Part shown: one piece after another, positions 45,529 through 55,183 of the stretch
How the letters are laid out: each line of letters begins with the position of its first letter
Numbering within the stretch: position 1 is the first letter of the stretch
Assembly (NCBI RefSeq): GCF_900100765.1
Contig: NZ_FNFO01000008.1
Location: 292,904 to 356,903 of the forward strand
Reading direction: 5' to 3'
From: Catalinimonas alkaloidigena
GTDB taxonomy: Bacteria; Bacteroidota; Bacteroidia; Cytophagales; Flexibacteraceae
Length of the DNA: 64,000 nucleotides
Made by a program: the position numbers and the translations under genes
The notes under the pieces: model-generated
The model's input: the letters and a program-made list of their open reading frames with translations, nothing else
What the model was told of the DNA's origin: nothing
Databases searched by the model: none

Positions 45529-47190
45529 TTATCCGCCGTAGCCCTCGTTCTGCTGGTAGCCACCGCTGACGCGGTCGAGCTGATCCTGCGGAATGGGGCG
45601 ATACAGGTGAAAATTCTGAATGTTCTGCGCAGCATCCGGGTTGTACTTCTGCACCCGCTCGATGAGCTTACCGGTCCGTTTCAGGTCAAACCAGCGGTGC
45701 ATTTCACCGACCAGTTCGCGGGCGCGTTCGTCCAGAATAAAGTCGATGCCTTCGTGGTCGCCGGTACCACTCAGCACGCTGGCGTCAATCTCGATGGCGG
45801 TTTCCTGGCCCGGAAACGCTGCCCGACGGCGCACGACGTTGATCGCTTCGGCGGCTTCTTCGTGGCGGCCTTGCATCATCAGCGATTCACCCAGCAGCAA
45901 GTACATTTCGGCCAGTCGGATGACCGGGAAGTCGCGCCGACCTTCTTCCTGCTGGATGGTCAGCCGCAGGGGGTCCAGGTGCTTGCGCAACGTCGGGAAC
46001 CACCGGTAGTTGATCTGCCGCAGCTTCATCACTTCGTCCGTAGCGTTAGGATCGACGTCGACAAAGAAGTAAGGCTTGCTCTTCTGGATTTCGTCAGGCA
46101 CGGCGTAAGGCACCACGTAGTAGGCCGTATCCCCGACGTTGAGCCCGGCGGGTGCCGTGGCGGCGTTGTTCACGTAGAACACGTCCTTGAAGCTCCCTTC
46201 GTAGCGCGAATCCACCCCGCGCTCAAACAGCGTGAGCAGGTACATGGTCGGCTGGAAGCGCTTCCAGGGGCGTCCGTTCGCAATGTCGCGTTTCATTCCG
46301 GCAATCTGGTCGTACTCCGACAGGAAGTAAAGGTGCCCGCGGTTCCCGCCCGCGTTGCCGTTAGCGGCGTTGGTCAGCGGGTCGGCCGTGTATTGTACCG
46401 ACCAGATGATTTCCTGGTTTTTGTCATTGCTGATGTCCCACAGGTCTATGAACCGGGGCAGCAGCGAAAACCCACCTTCGTTGATCACGGCATTGGCCAT
46501 CTCTTCCACTTTGGTCCAATCGCCCATCACCGCGGCGACACGTGCCCGAAGCGCCTGTGCCACCGGCTTGGTGACGCGCCCCAACTGCGACGTGGTGGCC
46601 GGCAGGTTGGCGATGGCGAAGTCCAGGTCCGGCACAATGGCCTCGCTGTAAATGCGATCGACCGGCGTACGGTTGGCTTCCGTCGTGGGCGCGGTCGTTT
46701 CTTCCAGCGTCAGGTGGATAGGACCGTATGTTTGCACCAGAATGAAGTAGTAAAGCGCGCGCAAGGCACGGGCTTCCGCAATGCCGGTGACCTTATCCGT
46801 TTCGGAGAGCCCCTCTACGGCGTCGGCCCGGTCGATGACGGTGTTGGCCGTATTGATCCCCTGGTAAAACTCACGCCAGGTAGAGCTGAAGTAACCCGAA
46901 GCGGCATTCAACTGACCATCGTAGTCGTTGAAGTACTTGTAACTGCCGTCGGCCCCTTTGGTGTAGGTATCGGTGCCGAAGGTGGTAAACGTAAAGCCCT
47001 CTTCGCGGCCATACCAGTACCGCAGGGTTTCGTAGACTGCGTTGACGCCACCTTTCCAGCCTTGCGGCGTTTTGTAGTAGATACCGGCGGTGATGCCCGA
47101 TACAATTTCTTCTTCCAGTATTTTTTCGCACGACTGGCTCATCAAGGCCAGAGCCGCGACCAATATGATTCGTTTTTTCATGAGGTTCAT
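45529..47190 (-). CDS. SusD/RagB-family glycan-binding lipoprotein of the uronate locus
   Basis: A 553-residue surface lipoprotein (MNLMKKRIILVAALALMSQSC; a start at the second Met, 47181, is equally good). The RagB/SusD fold shows the TPR-helix motifs ARALRALYYFILVQTYGPIHL and AEMYLLLGESLMMQGRHEEAAEAINVVRRRA, as in glycan-binding SusD. It should cap the transporter encoded immediately upstream (14 bases) and pre-select uronate-containing oligosaccharides. Confidence 0.94.
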   Translation of the reverse strand: MNLMKKRIILVAALALMSQSCEKILEEEIVSGITAGIYYKTPQGWKGGVNAVYETLRYWYGREEGFTFTTFGTDTYTKGADGSYKYFNDYDGQLNAASGYFSSTWREFYQGINTANTVIDRADAVEGLSETDKVTGIAEARALRALYYFILVQTYGPIHLTLEETTAPTTEANRTPVDRIYSEAIVPDLDFAIANLPATTSQLGRVTKPVAQALRARVAAVMGDWTKVEEMANAVINEGGFSLLPRFIDLWDISNDKNQEIIWSVQYTADPLTNAANGNAGGNRGHLYFLSEYDQIAGMKRDIANGRPWKRFQPTMYLLTLFERGVDSRYEGSFKDVFYVNNAATAPAGLNVGDTAYYVVPYAVPDEIQKSKPYFFVDVDPNATDEVMKLRQINYRWFPTLRKHLDPLRLTIQQEEGRRDFPVIRLAEMYLLLGESLMMQGRHEEAAEAINVVRRRAAFPGQETAIEIDASVLSGTGDHEGIDFILDERARELVGEMHRWFDLKRTGKLIERVQKYNPDAAQNIQNFHLYRPIPQDQLDRVSGGYQQNEGYGG

Positions 47191-47204
47191 GGGTTGGAGG
47201 TGGG

Positions 47205-50200
47205 TTAGAGTTTGATGTTCACACCCACGGTATAGAGACGGATGCTAGGCGTATCGGCACCGACTTGCGCCGTGCGCTCCTGGTTGTCTTCCGGTGTCCG
47301 GGTCACTTCCGGGTCGATGTTCTTGAACGACTTGTCGGCGAAGATGTACGGGTTCAGAGCCGAGACGTAGATCCGTGCCGAACTCATAAACCCGGTTTTC
47401 TTCAGCAACTCGGAAGGCAGGTTGTACGCCAGGGTGATGTTCCGGATTTTGACGAAAGAGCCGTTTACGTACCCCAGGGTCGACTGGTAGCGCGGCGATT
47501 CCTGGTCTTGGTTCGGGCGCGGGAACGCGTTGGTCGGGTTGATGGGCGTCCAGTAGTCGATGTCCACGTTGTTGTAACGTCCGGCCAACGAGTTGTTGGT
47601 GGTGTAGAACGTGTTGTTGATCAGGTTGCCCTGCCGCGTGAAAATGAACGCCGACAGTTCGAAGCCTTTGTACGAGAAGCGGTTGGTCATGCCTCCGGTC
47701 CAATCGGGCTGGTCGGTTCCCAGAATCACGCGGTCGTTGCCGTCGATGATGCCGTTGTTGTCCTGGTCACGCACTTTGACTTCGCCGGGGCGCTGTCCGT
47801 ACTGTGCAGCAACGGTCTCTTCGCTGGTCTGCCAGATCCCGACTTTTTCGTAATCGAAGAACACCGTCATGGGATACCCGATGAACCAGCCGCTTCCGAC
47901 GTCGTCCGACTGACCACCGTAGAGTTCCGTGATCTTTTCGCGGTAGACGTTTACGTTGAAGTCGGTTGTCCACTTAAAGCCGCCCGGGCTGTCGATGTTT
48001 ACCGTCGAAACCATCAGCTCCATGCCCCGAACCTGCGTGGCGCCCACGTTCCGCTGCACCTGCGTAAAGCCCGACGAGGTAGGTAGTTGCTGGTTCATGA
48101 TCAGGTCCTTGGTGTTGGAATTGTAGACCTCGAACGAACCAAAAATGCGGTTGCGCAGCAAGCCGAAGTCCAGACCCACGTTAAACGTGGCGGTGCTTTC
48201 CCATTTCAGGTTCGGGTTCCGAATCAGGTTGGGCTGGAAGCCAAATGCCGGCGTGTTGTCCCAGGCGTAGAACGTTTGTCCGAGCGCACCCTGCGTAATG
48301 TAAGGACGCAAGCCGTTGGTGTTGCCGACCACGCCGTAGCTGGCGCGCAGTTTCAGTTCGTCGAACACGCTTTGCGACTGCATAAAGGGCTCGTCTACGA
48401 TGCGCCAGCCCAGTGCCGCCGACGGGAAATACCCCCATTTGTTGCCTTCCGCCAGACGAGACGAACCGTCGGCCCGCATGGTCAGGGTCAACAGGTAGCG
48501 GTTCAGAAGGCCGTACTGCACACGTCCCATAAACGACACAATGCCCCATTCGCTCAGATCAGAGGCTTTGGCGTTGATCAGCGGGGCCGTTCCCAGGTTG
48601 TAGAACAGCGCCGACTCGTAAGGCTGGTCCAGCACTTCGATCCCACTGTATTCGTCGCGTTGCTGCTGAATGGAAAACAGGCCGGTCGCCGTCAGATTGT
48701 GGATGTCGCCAAAGTCACGCTGGTAGGTCAAGACGTTCTCGAACGTGTAGGCGAAGGTGTTCCAGTTGAGCACCCGGGCCAGCGGCGCGCCTTCGGCACG
48801 GGCCTGGGTGTAGCGTCCCTGGAACAGGCCGTTCCGGCGCAGGTTGATGTCGGGGCCGAAGTTGACGCGGAAGTTCAGATCCTTGGTCACTTCTGCGGAA
48901 GCATACAAGCTCGGGAAGATGCGGTACCGACGGTTTTCGTCGATGTATGCATTCTCCACCAGATCGGCCAATGGGTTGGTCTGCAGACCGTCCGACGTGG
49001 GCCGGAACCGCAACGAACCGTCGTCTTCAAAAGGCTTGCCCAGCGGGTTTTCGCGCAGGGCCGTGCCCCAGGGGTTCGGGCCCCAGTTTTGTACCGAATA
49101 CCCCAGCAGCGTAAAGGCACCGACTCTGAACCGATCGTTGAGTTGGTGATCTATGTTGACCCGAACGGTATTCCGCCGGTAATCCTGCGTTTTGGTGACC
49201 CCTACGTCGTTGAAAAAGCTTCCTGACAGGTAGAACGTGGTTTTGTCGTTCCCGCCCGATACTGAGAGGTTGTGGTCCTGCCGGTGGCCGGTCCGCAGAA
49301 TCAGGTTCTGGTAGTCGGTCCAGCTGTAGCCGTTGTTGATGTTGGCCAGTTCGACGGCCTCAAACAGGTTGGCGTCCTGCACGGGGTCCACTACGCCGGT
49401 CGGAGCCGTGTATTTGGGATTGACCAGCGCCCGGCGCGATTCGCGCTTGTATTCGGCAAACTCTTCGCCGTTCATCAGGTCGACCGTTCCGTAGGCATAC
49501 GACGGGCCGTAATAGCCGGAATACGCCACTTCGGTTTTTCCGGGTTTTCCGCGTCGGGTCGTGACCAGCACCACGCCATTCGAGCCCCGCGATCCGTAAA
49601 TGGCGGTGGCCGAAGCATCTTTCAGCACGTCCATCGACTGGATATCGTTGGAGTTGATGTCTCCGAAATCGCCCGAAAACGGAATTCCGTCCACTACGTA
49701 GAGCGGATCGTTCCCCGCGGTAAACGAACGACGCCCGCGTACACGGACCTGCACCCCCTGTCCCGGACGGTTGCCGACCGTGACCACTTCTACCCCGGCG
49801 GCGCGGCCCTGCAACGCCTGCTGTGCGTTGGCAATGGGCAACTCCTGAATTTCGCGCGACGAGACGGACGCGATGGCGCCGGTGATGTCACGCTTTTCCT
49901 GCGATCCGTACCCCACCACCACGATCTCTTCCAGGGCTTTCACGTCTTCTTCCATCGTGATGTCGATCACACTGCGGTTGTTCACGGCCACTTCCTGCGA
50001 CATGTACCCCACGGCGCTTAACACCAGCGTGGCGTTGTTGCCGACGGTCAGCGAATAGCGGCCCTGCACGTCGGTGATGGTCCCGTTGGTGGTGCCTTTT
50101 TCCAGCACGTTCACGCCGGGAATGCCTTCCCCGCTGGCGTCTTTGATGATCCCGGTCACGCGCACGTCTTTTTGCTCGGCGAGTTGCAATTGTAGGGTTT

Positions 50201-50624
50201 GCAAATCGCGCATGACGGGCGACAGCGCCGACTGCGGGTGGGTGGGTCTCAGGCTTTGGGTACCCGAGCGGGCTTTATTGCCGATGGCGTAGCTGTTTAC
50301 GCTTACTTTTTTATAAGAAAGGTTCAGCGGCGCGAGCATGCGCTCCAGGCGCTCTTCCAGCGAGCCTTTGGCCGCCGAAGGCCGCATGACTTTCTGCCGG
50401 GCGATCAGGTCCTGGCGATAGCTGATGTTGACTTTGAATTCCTGCTCCAGTTCTTCCAGAGCCTGTTGCAAAGGGATGTAGACGACCTGATTACTGGGCT
50501 GTGCGGGGTGCTCCCCCCCGCCCCCGACCAGCGCCAGGTCCTGCGCCGAGAGCGATGTGGTGCACAGGCAGCACGTAAGCCAGAAGCACGTGCTACGCTG
50601 CAATTGGCGTACAAATTGTTTCAT
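47205..50624 (-). CDS. SusC-like TonB-dependent transducer with N-terminal STN domain
   Basis: A 1,139-residue transporter. The start at 50624 gives MKQFVRQLQRSTCFWLTCC... as leader. An STN signalling domain (IPLQQALEELEQEFKVNISYRQ, residues about 45-120) precedes a carboxypeptidase-like domain (GIIKDASGEGIPGVNVLEKGTTNG), the plug (LKDASATAIYGSRGSNGVVLVTTRRG) and the barrel. The STN domain contacts the periplasmic part of the FecR protein encoded next upstream, so ligand import can trigger the sigma factor. Confidence 0.95.
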   Translation of the reverse strand: MKQFVRQLQRSTCFWLTCCLCTTSLSAQDLALVGGGGEHPAQPSNQVVYIPLQQALEELEQEFKVNISYRQDLIARQKVMRPSAAKGSLEERLERMLAPLNLSYKKVSVNSYAIGNKARSGTQSLRPTHPQSALSPVMRDLQTLQLQLAEQKDVRVTGIIKDASGEGIPGVNVLEKGTTNGTITDVQGRYSLTVGNNATLVLSAVGYMSQEVAVNNRSVIDITMEEDVKALEEIVVVGYGSQEKRDITGAIASVSSREIQELPIANAQQALQGRAAGVEVVTVGNRPGQGVQVRVRGRRSFTAGNDPLYVVDGIPFSGDFGDINSNDIQSMDVLKDASATAIYGSRGSNGVVLVTTRRGKPGKTEVAYSGYYGPSYAYGTVDLMNGEEFAEYKRESRRALVNPKYTAPTGVVDPVQDANLFEAVELANINNGYSWTDYQNLILRTGHRQDHNLSVSGGNDKTTFYLSGSFFNDVGVTKTQDYRRNTVRVNIDHQLNDRFRVGAFTLLGYSVQNWGPNPWGTALRENPLGKPFEDDGSLRFRPTSDGLQTNPLADLVENAYIDENRRYRIFPSLYASAEVTKDLNFRVNFGPDINLRRNGLFQGRYTQARAEGAPLARVLNWNTFAYTFENVLTYQRDFGDIHNLTATGLFSIQQQRDEYSGIEVLDQPYESALFYNLGTAPLINAKASDLSEWGIVSFMGRVQYGLLNRYLLTLTMRADGSSRLAEGNKWGYFPSAALGWRIVDEPFMQSQSVFDELKLRASYGVVGNTNGLRPYITQGALGQTFYAWDNTPAFGFQPNLIRNPNLKWESTATFNVGLDFGLLRNRIFGSFEVYNSNTKDLIMNQQLPTSSGFTQVQRNVGATQVRGMELMVSTVNIDSPGGFKWTTDFNVNVYREKITELYGGQSDDVGSGWFIGYPMTVFFDYEKVGIWQTSEETVAAQYGQRPGEVKVRDQDNNGIIDGNDRVILGTDQPDWTGGMTNRFSYKGFELSAFIFTRQGNLINNTFYTTNNSLAGRYNNVDIDYWTPINPTNAFPRPNQDQESPRYQSTLGYVNGSFVKIRNITLAYNLPSELLKKTGFMSSARIYVSALNPYIFADKSFKNIDPEVTRTPEDNQERTAQVGADTPSIRLYTVGVNIKL

Positions 50625-50661
50625 AATGGTTAGGTTGATTGTTACGTATTGGGATGGCTTT

Positions 50662-51684
50662 TTACTTGCGAATAAGAATCTGATGATCGTGGTGCTGAAC
50701 CTGCACCCCGGTGGTGAACACCAGAGCATCGAGAAGCTGGTTGAGGTTTTCGGTGTAGAGGGTCCCTCCCAACTTCATGGCTTTGAGGCTATCGTCTTTA
50801 ATCACCACTTCAATCCCGTAGATGGCTTCGATTTCGTCGGCGACGGTTTGCAGCGTAACGTCGTCCAAGACCAGCTTGCCTTCGGTCCAGGCTTCGTACC
50901 GCTCGGGCACCACCACCCTCTGCTTTAAGTGATGCTCCGCGCGCGAATACGCCACCAGGTCGCCGGGCTGCATCATAATTTCTTCGTCCTGTTCGTTGCG
51001 CAGCGCCAGCCTGACTTTCCCACTTTTGAGCACCACCTGGGTGGCTTCGTCGCGGTTGGTCACGTTGAATTGCGTGCCCAGGACTTCGATGGTCAGGTCG
51101 GGCGTGTAGACCCGAAACTTGACGGGCTGGTGGTCGACGTGCTGGCGACACACGTTGAAAAATGCCTCGCCCTCCAGCCACACTTCCCGGTCGGTGTCCG
51201 TCCCGCGGGTCCAGGCGGACGTAGCCCAACTGCCTTGCAGGCGCAATGTAGAATTGGCATTGAGCACGACCCGTGAACCGTCGGGCAGCACCACTTCGCG
51301 GGTTTCGCCATAGGCAGTCGTATAAGACAGGGGTGTATTTTGCCACCAGATCCATCCACCGCCCACCACGCCTAGCACCAGGCAGGCTGCGGCCGCCCAG
51401 CGGTACCAGTGGAGACGCCGCTGCCGGGCAGCGCCTTCCTGTTGCGTCAGTTGCCGGTCGAGCCGTTCCCAGGCGCGTTGTACCTGTACGGGTGGCACCT
51501 CCACTGCGTCGCTCTGCAACACCAGCACCAGTTCGCGCGCTTCGTCGGCCCGTTCGTGGCGGTCCGGATGCCCACAGATCCACTCATCCCAGAACTCGGT
51601 CAGCTCAGGAGTAGGACTCACTACCCACTGCCGGAAGTGCGGATCAGCAGCCAGGTCTTCAACAGTGTAGTGATCGTATTTCAT
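50662..51684 (-). CDS. FecR-type anti-sigma regulator
   Basis: A 340-residue single-span regulator. The cytosolic N-terminus (about 1-90) binds the sigma factor, residues about 92-113 (WYRWAAAACLVLGVVGGGWIWW) span the membrane, and the periplasmic FecR domain starts at YTTAYGETREVVLPDGSRVVLNANSTL. The C-terminal DUF4974-like part (LVLDDVTLQTVADEIEAIYGIEVVI) receives the signal from the STN domain. It is placed sigma-fecR-susC, the standard order. Confidence 0.94.
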   Translation of the reverse strand: MKYDHYTVEDLAADPHFRQWVVSPTPELTEFWDEWICGHPDRHERADEARELVLVLQSDAVEVPPVQVQRAWERLDRQLTQQEGAARQRRLHWYRWAAAACLVLGVVGGGWIWWQNTPLSYTTAYGETREVVLPDGSRVVLNANSTLRLQGSWATSAWTRGTDTDREVWLEGEAFFNVCRQHVDHQPVKFRVYTPDLTIEVLGTQFNVTNRDEATQVVLKSGKVRLALRNEQDEEIMMQPGDLVAYSRAEHHLKQRVVVPERYEAWTEGKLVLDDVTLQTVADEIEAIYGIEVVIKDDSLKAMKLGGTLYTENLNQLLDALVFTTGVQVQHHDHQILIRK

Positions 51685-51875
51685 ACCGGTGTAACGCTCT
51701 GAGCAGCCTCACCCAGGGCGCGTGCCGGGGTGTAGCGAGGAAGGGAAAACACCGGTTTTTTTATACTCACTCCGCCGGAAAAATTTCCAGCCCTGCCGAC
51801 GCCATCGCCCTAGCAAGCGGGTGTGCCCGAAAAGGCCGCGGAGGAGGTCAGAAGGTAAGAACGGAAAATGGCGAA

Positions 51876-52502
51876 TTAGCCCAGTAGTAGTCCGCTGAGC
51901 AGCAAAGGCAAACTCAGCAGGCTACTGCTGAGCTGATCGTGCAACGTTTGATTTTTGCGCAAGCGGGTCAGGGCCCGAAACAGCAGGTTCCGTACCGATT
52001 GGACGTTCATCTGCATCAGGTCGGCGATTTCGTCAAACGACAGCTCCTGGTAGAAGCGCAGGTGGATCACCTCCCGCTGCCGTTGCGGCAGCGCGATCAG
52101 TTCCTGGCGCACAAGCTGCTCGCGGTAGGCGTCGGTCTGGTTCCGGATCAGCACCTCTTCGCCCGATGGCGCAAGGCCGTGCAGGGTTTCGACGGGTTGC
52201 CGCGAGGCAAACACCTGAAAGCGACTTTTGCGGCGGAGCAGCGTACGGCGGAACGAAATGATCAGGTAGAGTTTGACGGAGCGAATTTCGCCGCTCAGTT
52301 TTTGGCGGCCGCGCCACAAATCCAGAAACATTTCCTGAATGGCGTCTTCGACCAGCGCGTCATCCTGAATAATTTTTAGACCGTAGTTGTAGAGGGACTT
52401 ATAATACGTATGGAACAGCTGTGCGAGGGCGGCACGTTGGCCGGCACGAAACTGCTGCCATAAGTGGAGTTCCTCGGCGGCGGTATGGTGGTGAGCTGCC
52501 AT
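51876..52502 (-). CDS. ECF RNA polymerase sigma factor
   Basis: A 208-residue sigma-70 family ECF factor of the Bacteroidota FecI-like kind. Region 2 is YKSLYNYGLKIIQDDALVEDAIQEMFLDLWRGRQKL. Region 4 is ALPQRQREVIHLRFYQELSFDEIADLMQMNVQSVRNLLFRALTRLRK, with a hydrophobic tail LLSLPLLLSGLLLG at the end. It should direct transcription of the susC/susD operon downstream when released by FecR. The 191-base gap before fecR suggests fecR may have its own promoter. Confidence 0.95.
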   Translation of the reverse strand: MAAHHHTAAEELHLWQQFRAGQRAALAQLFHTYYKSLYNYGLKIIQDDALVEDAIQEMFLDLWRGRQKLSGEIRSVKLYLIISFRRTLLRRKSRFQVFASRQPVETLHGLAPSGEEVLIRNQTDAYREQLVRQELIALPQRQREVIHLRFYQELSFDEIADLMQMNVQSVRNLLFRALTRLRKNQTLHDQLSSSLLSLPLLLSGLLLG

Positions 52503-52688
52503 AGGAGTGTGCGATAAGGAAGAGGGTTGTTGTTCGCCTAACTTAGTGGCTTTTGTTGACTAATTCAACTGCTTGTTCGGGTAACGCTCAAATCTTTTCC
52601 GAGGGCGGACTGCCGTGTTACCTGCCTGTTACAAGACCGCTCAGCGCCCCGGTTTCCCCAAAGCCAAGTCCATGCGTCTCAAAAAAAA

Positions 52689-52714
52689 CAGAGACTTCGC
52701 TTGCGAAGTCTCTG
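52689..52714 (-). terminator. Terminator of the third susC/susD operon
   Basis: CAGAGACTTCGC pairs with GCGAAGTCTCTG, a 12-bp perfect stem with a two-base apex, followed on the minus strand by TTTTTTTT. Confidence 0.93.
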
Positions 52715-52740
52715 GTAAGAAGCCAAGGTATATTCGGGCG

Positions 52741-53430
52741 CTAGTCTACCCCAAATTCGATGTAGCAGTTGGCTCCCAGAAACTCGTTGCAAACGCTGGG
52801 TGACCACGAGCCGAAGTACAAATCGTTGTCGGCGTGGATGCGCCAGTAGATGCGTACCCGGTCGCCGGTGTGAAAACGAGCGCCTTCGGGGCGGCCGTTC
52901 TCGGCCGAGAAAACGTTCACCACGCCGTTGCCATAATCGAAGGTGGCGTCCTTGTACAGATCATACACGTCCTGCAAGGTGATGGACAGGGACACCGGCT
53001 CGCGGTTTTGCAGGTTTTCGAGCGACGTCCACTGCGTGCCGGGCGGGATGGTCGGCCCGGGCGAAGTCCCGCCGAACGCCGCGATGCGCGGGTTGCCGTC
53101 CGGATCGGTGTAGGGCTGATCGAACTCTACGTACAGCGTCATGCTGTTGGCCAGAAGCTTCTGGTCGATCGATACGTAGCGTACCTGAAACGGCACAGAA
53201 GCCGTGGTCTGCGCGGCCGAGTCGACCGCGATGGCGTTGTCGATGGCCGTCTGACTGTAGAACTCGTCGACGGCCGGAATGGCGTCTCCATCTGCCGTCA
53301 GAAACTGCCCGAACCCGTGGACTCCCGGCTCCGGCGCTACGTACGGATTGAGTTCTTCGTCGCGACAGCTGACCAGCGTCGTGCACAGCCCCAGCAACAT
53401 GCTATACAATAAGGTATGGTTCATTTTCAT
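52741..53430 (-). CDS. Surface lipoprotein of unknown function downstream of susC/susD
   Basis: A 229-residue lipoprotein (MKMNHTLLYSMLLGLCTTLVSC, lipobox Cys 22). The mature part is strand-rich without a recognised domain. Two Cys in VCNEFLGANCYIEFGVD at the end may form a disulphide. It follows the susD gene by 14 bases, so it is the third gene of the operon; such accessory lipoproteins usually sit on the cell surface and bind the same cargo. No catalytic motif is seen. Confidence 0.82.
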   Translation of the reverse strand: MKMNHTLLYSMLLGLCTTLVSCRDEELNPYVAPEPGVHGFGQFLTADGDAIPAVDEFYSQTAIDNAIAVDSAAQTTASVPFQVRYVSIDQKLLANSMTLYVEFDQPYTDPDGNPRIAAFGGTSPGPTIPPGTQWTSLENLQNREPVSLSITLQDVYDLYKDATFDYGNGVVNVFSAENGRPEGARFHTGDRVRIYWRIHADNDLYFGSWSPSVCNEFLGANCYIEFGVD

Positions 53431-53444
53431 GGATCACTACTGAT

Positions 53445-55172
53445 TTAGGATTGAAACTTGAGTACATCCCAGAATACCGCGCCGTCGGGGGAATCGAACG
53501 GGGGCGGACTTTGCGGAGCGTTCTGGTTCAGGGTGAGGTCGTCCTGCGCATAGGGAAGACGCAACGCGAAGTTGCGCGGCGTGGGCGATACCGGCGTCTG
53601 GATGTCGTTCGGATAGCCGGTCCGGCGAAACGCATTGTAGATCTCGTAGCCGTTGCCAAAGTTGCTGAACCAGGCTTGTTTCAACACCACGTTCAACTTC
53701 TGTCCGTCGCTCGCGGCATTGTCGTAGCGGCTGAGCCACCGGGCCACGTAGGCATCGCGCTCCTCGGTGAGGCCGCTGGCCGCTGGAGCGTTGGTGGAGA
53801 TGCTGCTCGAAAAGTTGGCCACATAATCGATCGCTTCGGTCATGGCCTCCTCAAATACGGCCCGCGCATCGCCCGGAACGCCCATCGTCAGAATCGCCTC
53901 AATCTGGTAGAACTTCACCATCCAGGTCGTCAGCATCGGGAAGACCCCGTTGCCCGCGCCCCGGTTATTGCCCGCCGGCGATACGGCCTCGCCGTACAAA
54001 CCAGCCGCAGGGTAGGTAGCCGGCGCCGTACGCAAGCTTCCGTCGAGCGGCACGCCCGACGGGTCGCTGCGGTCGCGCCCGAAAATGCCGGCCAGCAGAT
54101 CGCGCTCTTCGTCCGACAGCTCGTCCGGATTTTTGCCGTAGAGGCGTTGCGTCATGTTGGGGTTCAGCACGATGTAGCCGTACACACATCCCGCCACCTG
54201 CGAACACGGGGTCGTCTGCCGGTCGGTCGGGTTGTCCTGGTCCAGGATGTCCGACGTTTGGCGGAGCAGGTAATACGGCACCCGAGGGTCGTCGTTGTCG
54301 AGCATCTCCACCATAAACTGGTGGCTGAAGTAGGAAAACCCGTTCTCAGCACCCCGGTAAGCACTCTGGTACCACGGATGCGTCGGGTCCAGCTGGGAAT
54401 TCAGGTTGCCCTGCGCCCCGAACTGAAACACGAAGTTGTCGCTGGCGCTGCTGATCAGTTGCGACGGATCGGCCAGCAGGGCTTCCACCTGACCTTTGAC
54501 GTCGTTCACCCGCCGTTGCTGCAACAGCAGCCGCAGCAACAACGAACGCCCCGCCTTTTGCCAAAGGGCCACTCGGCCGCCGTAAATCAGGTCGGCGTCG
54601 CGATCGATGGGCTGCGGCGTAGTTTTGGACAGGTTTTCGATTCCGGCCTGCAACAGCGCGATGGCCGACGCGTAGATCTCCGCGCCAGCGTCGTATTTCG
54701 GAAACTTGACCTGCGCTTCGGCATTGCCGTTGAATGCCTCCGTGTAAGGCACATCGCCCCACAGATCGGTCATCAGGCTGAAGTAGTACGCCTTCAGGAT
54801 TTGCGCTACGCCCAGGTAATGCGGACTATCGGTCACGCTCGGGTCGGTCGATTTCAGCAACGCATCCAGGTCTTTGAGCGGTCCTGAATACAAGGTGTTC
54901 CAGGTGCCGTTGTACGAAGCGTTGTTCAGGTCGAACCGGTCGGCCGAGCTGAGAATGCCCACGAAGCCGTGCGCGTTCTGGTTCAACCCGCCGGCGAAGG
55001 TGTTGGAAGCACTGTACAACACACTCGACAGCAGCAGGTCGGGGCCGGCCTGCAGGGGATTGTTAGGGTCCGTGTTGATGTCGAGGTCGGTCATGTCGCA
55101 CGCCTGCGCCAGCAACAGGGACGCCGCCAGCAGGGTACGCATGCCCAAGCGTTGGAAAGTATGGAGAGTCAT
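53445..55172 (-). CDS. SusD/RagB-like lipoprotein (SusD-like_2 type)
   Basis: A 575-residue surface lipoprotein. From Met at 55172 the leader is MTLHTFQRLGMRTLLAASLLLAQAC; the internal Met at 55142 is an alternative. The mature start DMTDLDINTDPNNPLQAGPDLLLS is the SusD-like_2 signature, followed by ILKAYYFSLMTDLWGDVPYTEAF. It pairs with the SusC gene 11 bases upstream. No carbohydrate-active enzyme is encoded beside it, so the imported substrate is unknown. Confidence 0.93.
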   Translation of the reverse strand: MTLHTFQRLGMRTLLAASLLLAQACDMTDLDINTDPNNPLQAGPDLLLSSVLYSASNTFAGGLNQNAHGFVGILSSADRFDLNNASYNGTWNTLYSGPLKDLDALLKSTDPSVTDSPHYLGVAQILKAYYFSLMTDLWGDVPYTEAFNGNAEAQVKFPKYDAGAEIYASAIALLQAGIENLSKTTPQPIDRDADLIYGGRVALWQKAGRSLLLRLLLQQRRVNDVKGQVEALLADPSQLISSASDNFVFQFGAQGNLNSQLDPTHPWYQSAYRGAENGFSYFSHQFMVEMLDNDDPRVPYYLLRQTSDILDQDNPTDRQTTPCSQVAGCVYGYIVLNPNMTQRLYGKNPDELSDEERDLLAGIFGRDRSDPSGVPLDGSLRTAPATYPAAGLYGEAVSPAGNNRGAGNGVFPMLTTWMVKFYQIEAILTMGVPGDARAVFEEAMTEAIDYVANFSSSISTNAPAASGLTEERDAYVARWLSRYDNAASDGQKLNVVLKQAWFSNFGNGYEIYNAFRRTGYPNDIQTPVSPTPRNFALRLPYAQDDLTLNQNAPQSPPPFDSPDGAVFWDVLKFQS

Positions 55173-55183
55173 AGAAAACGCGG

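Noticed and set aside
45427..47208. 593-codon plus-strand open frame
   Set aside because: Antisense to the SusD gene; its translation is rich in Arg, His, Val and Gln with no domain, the usual shadow composition.
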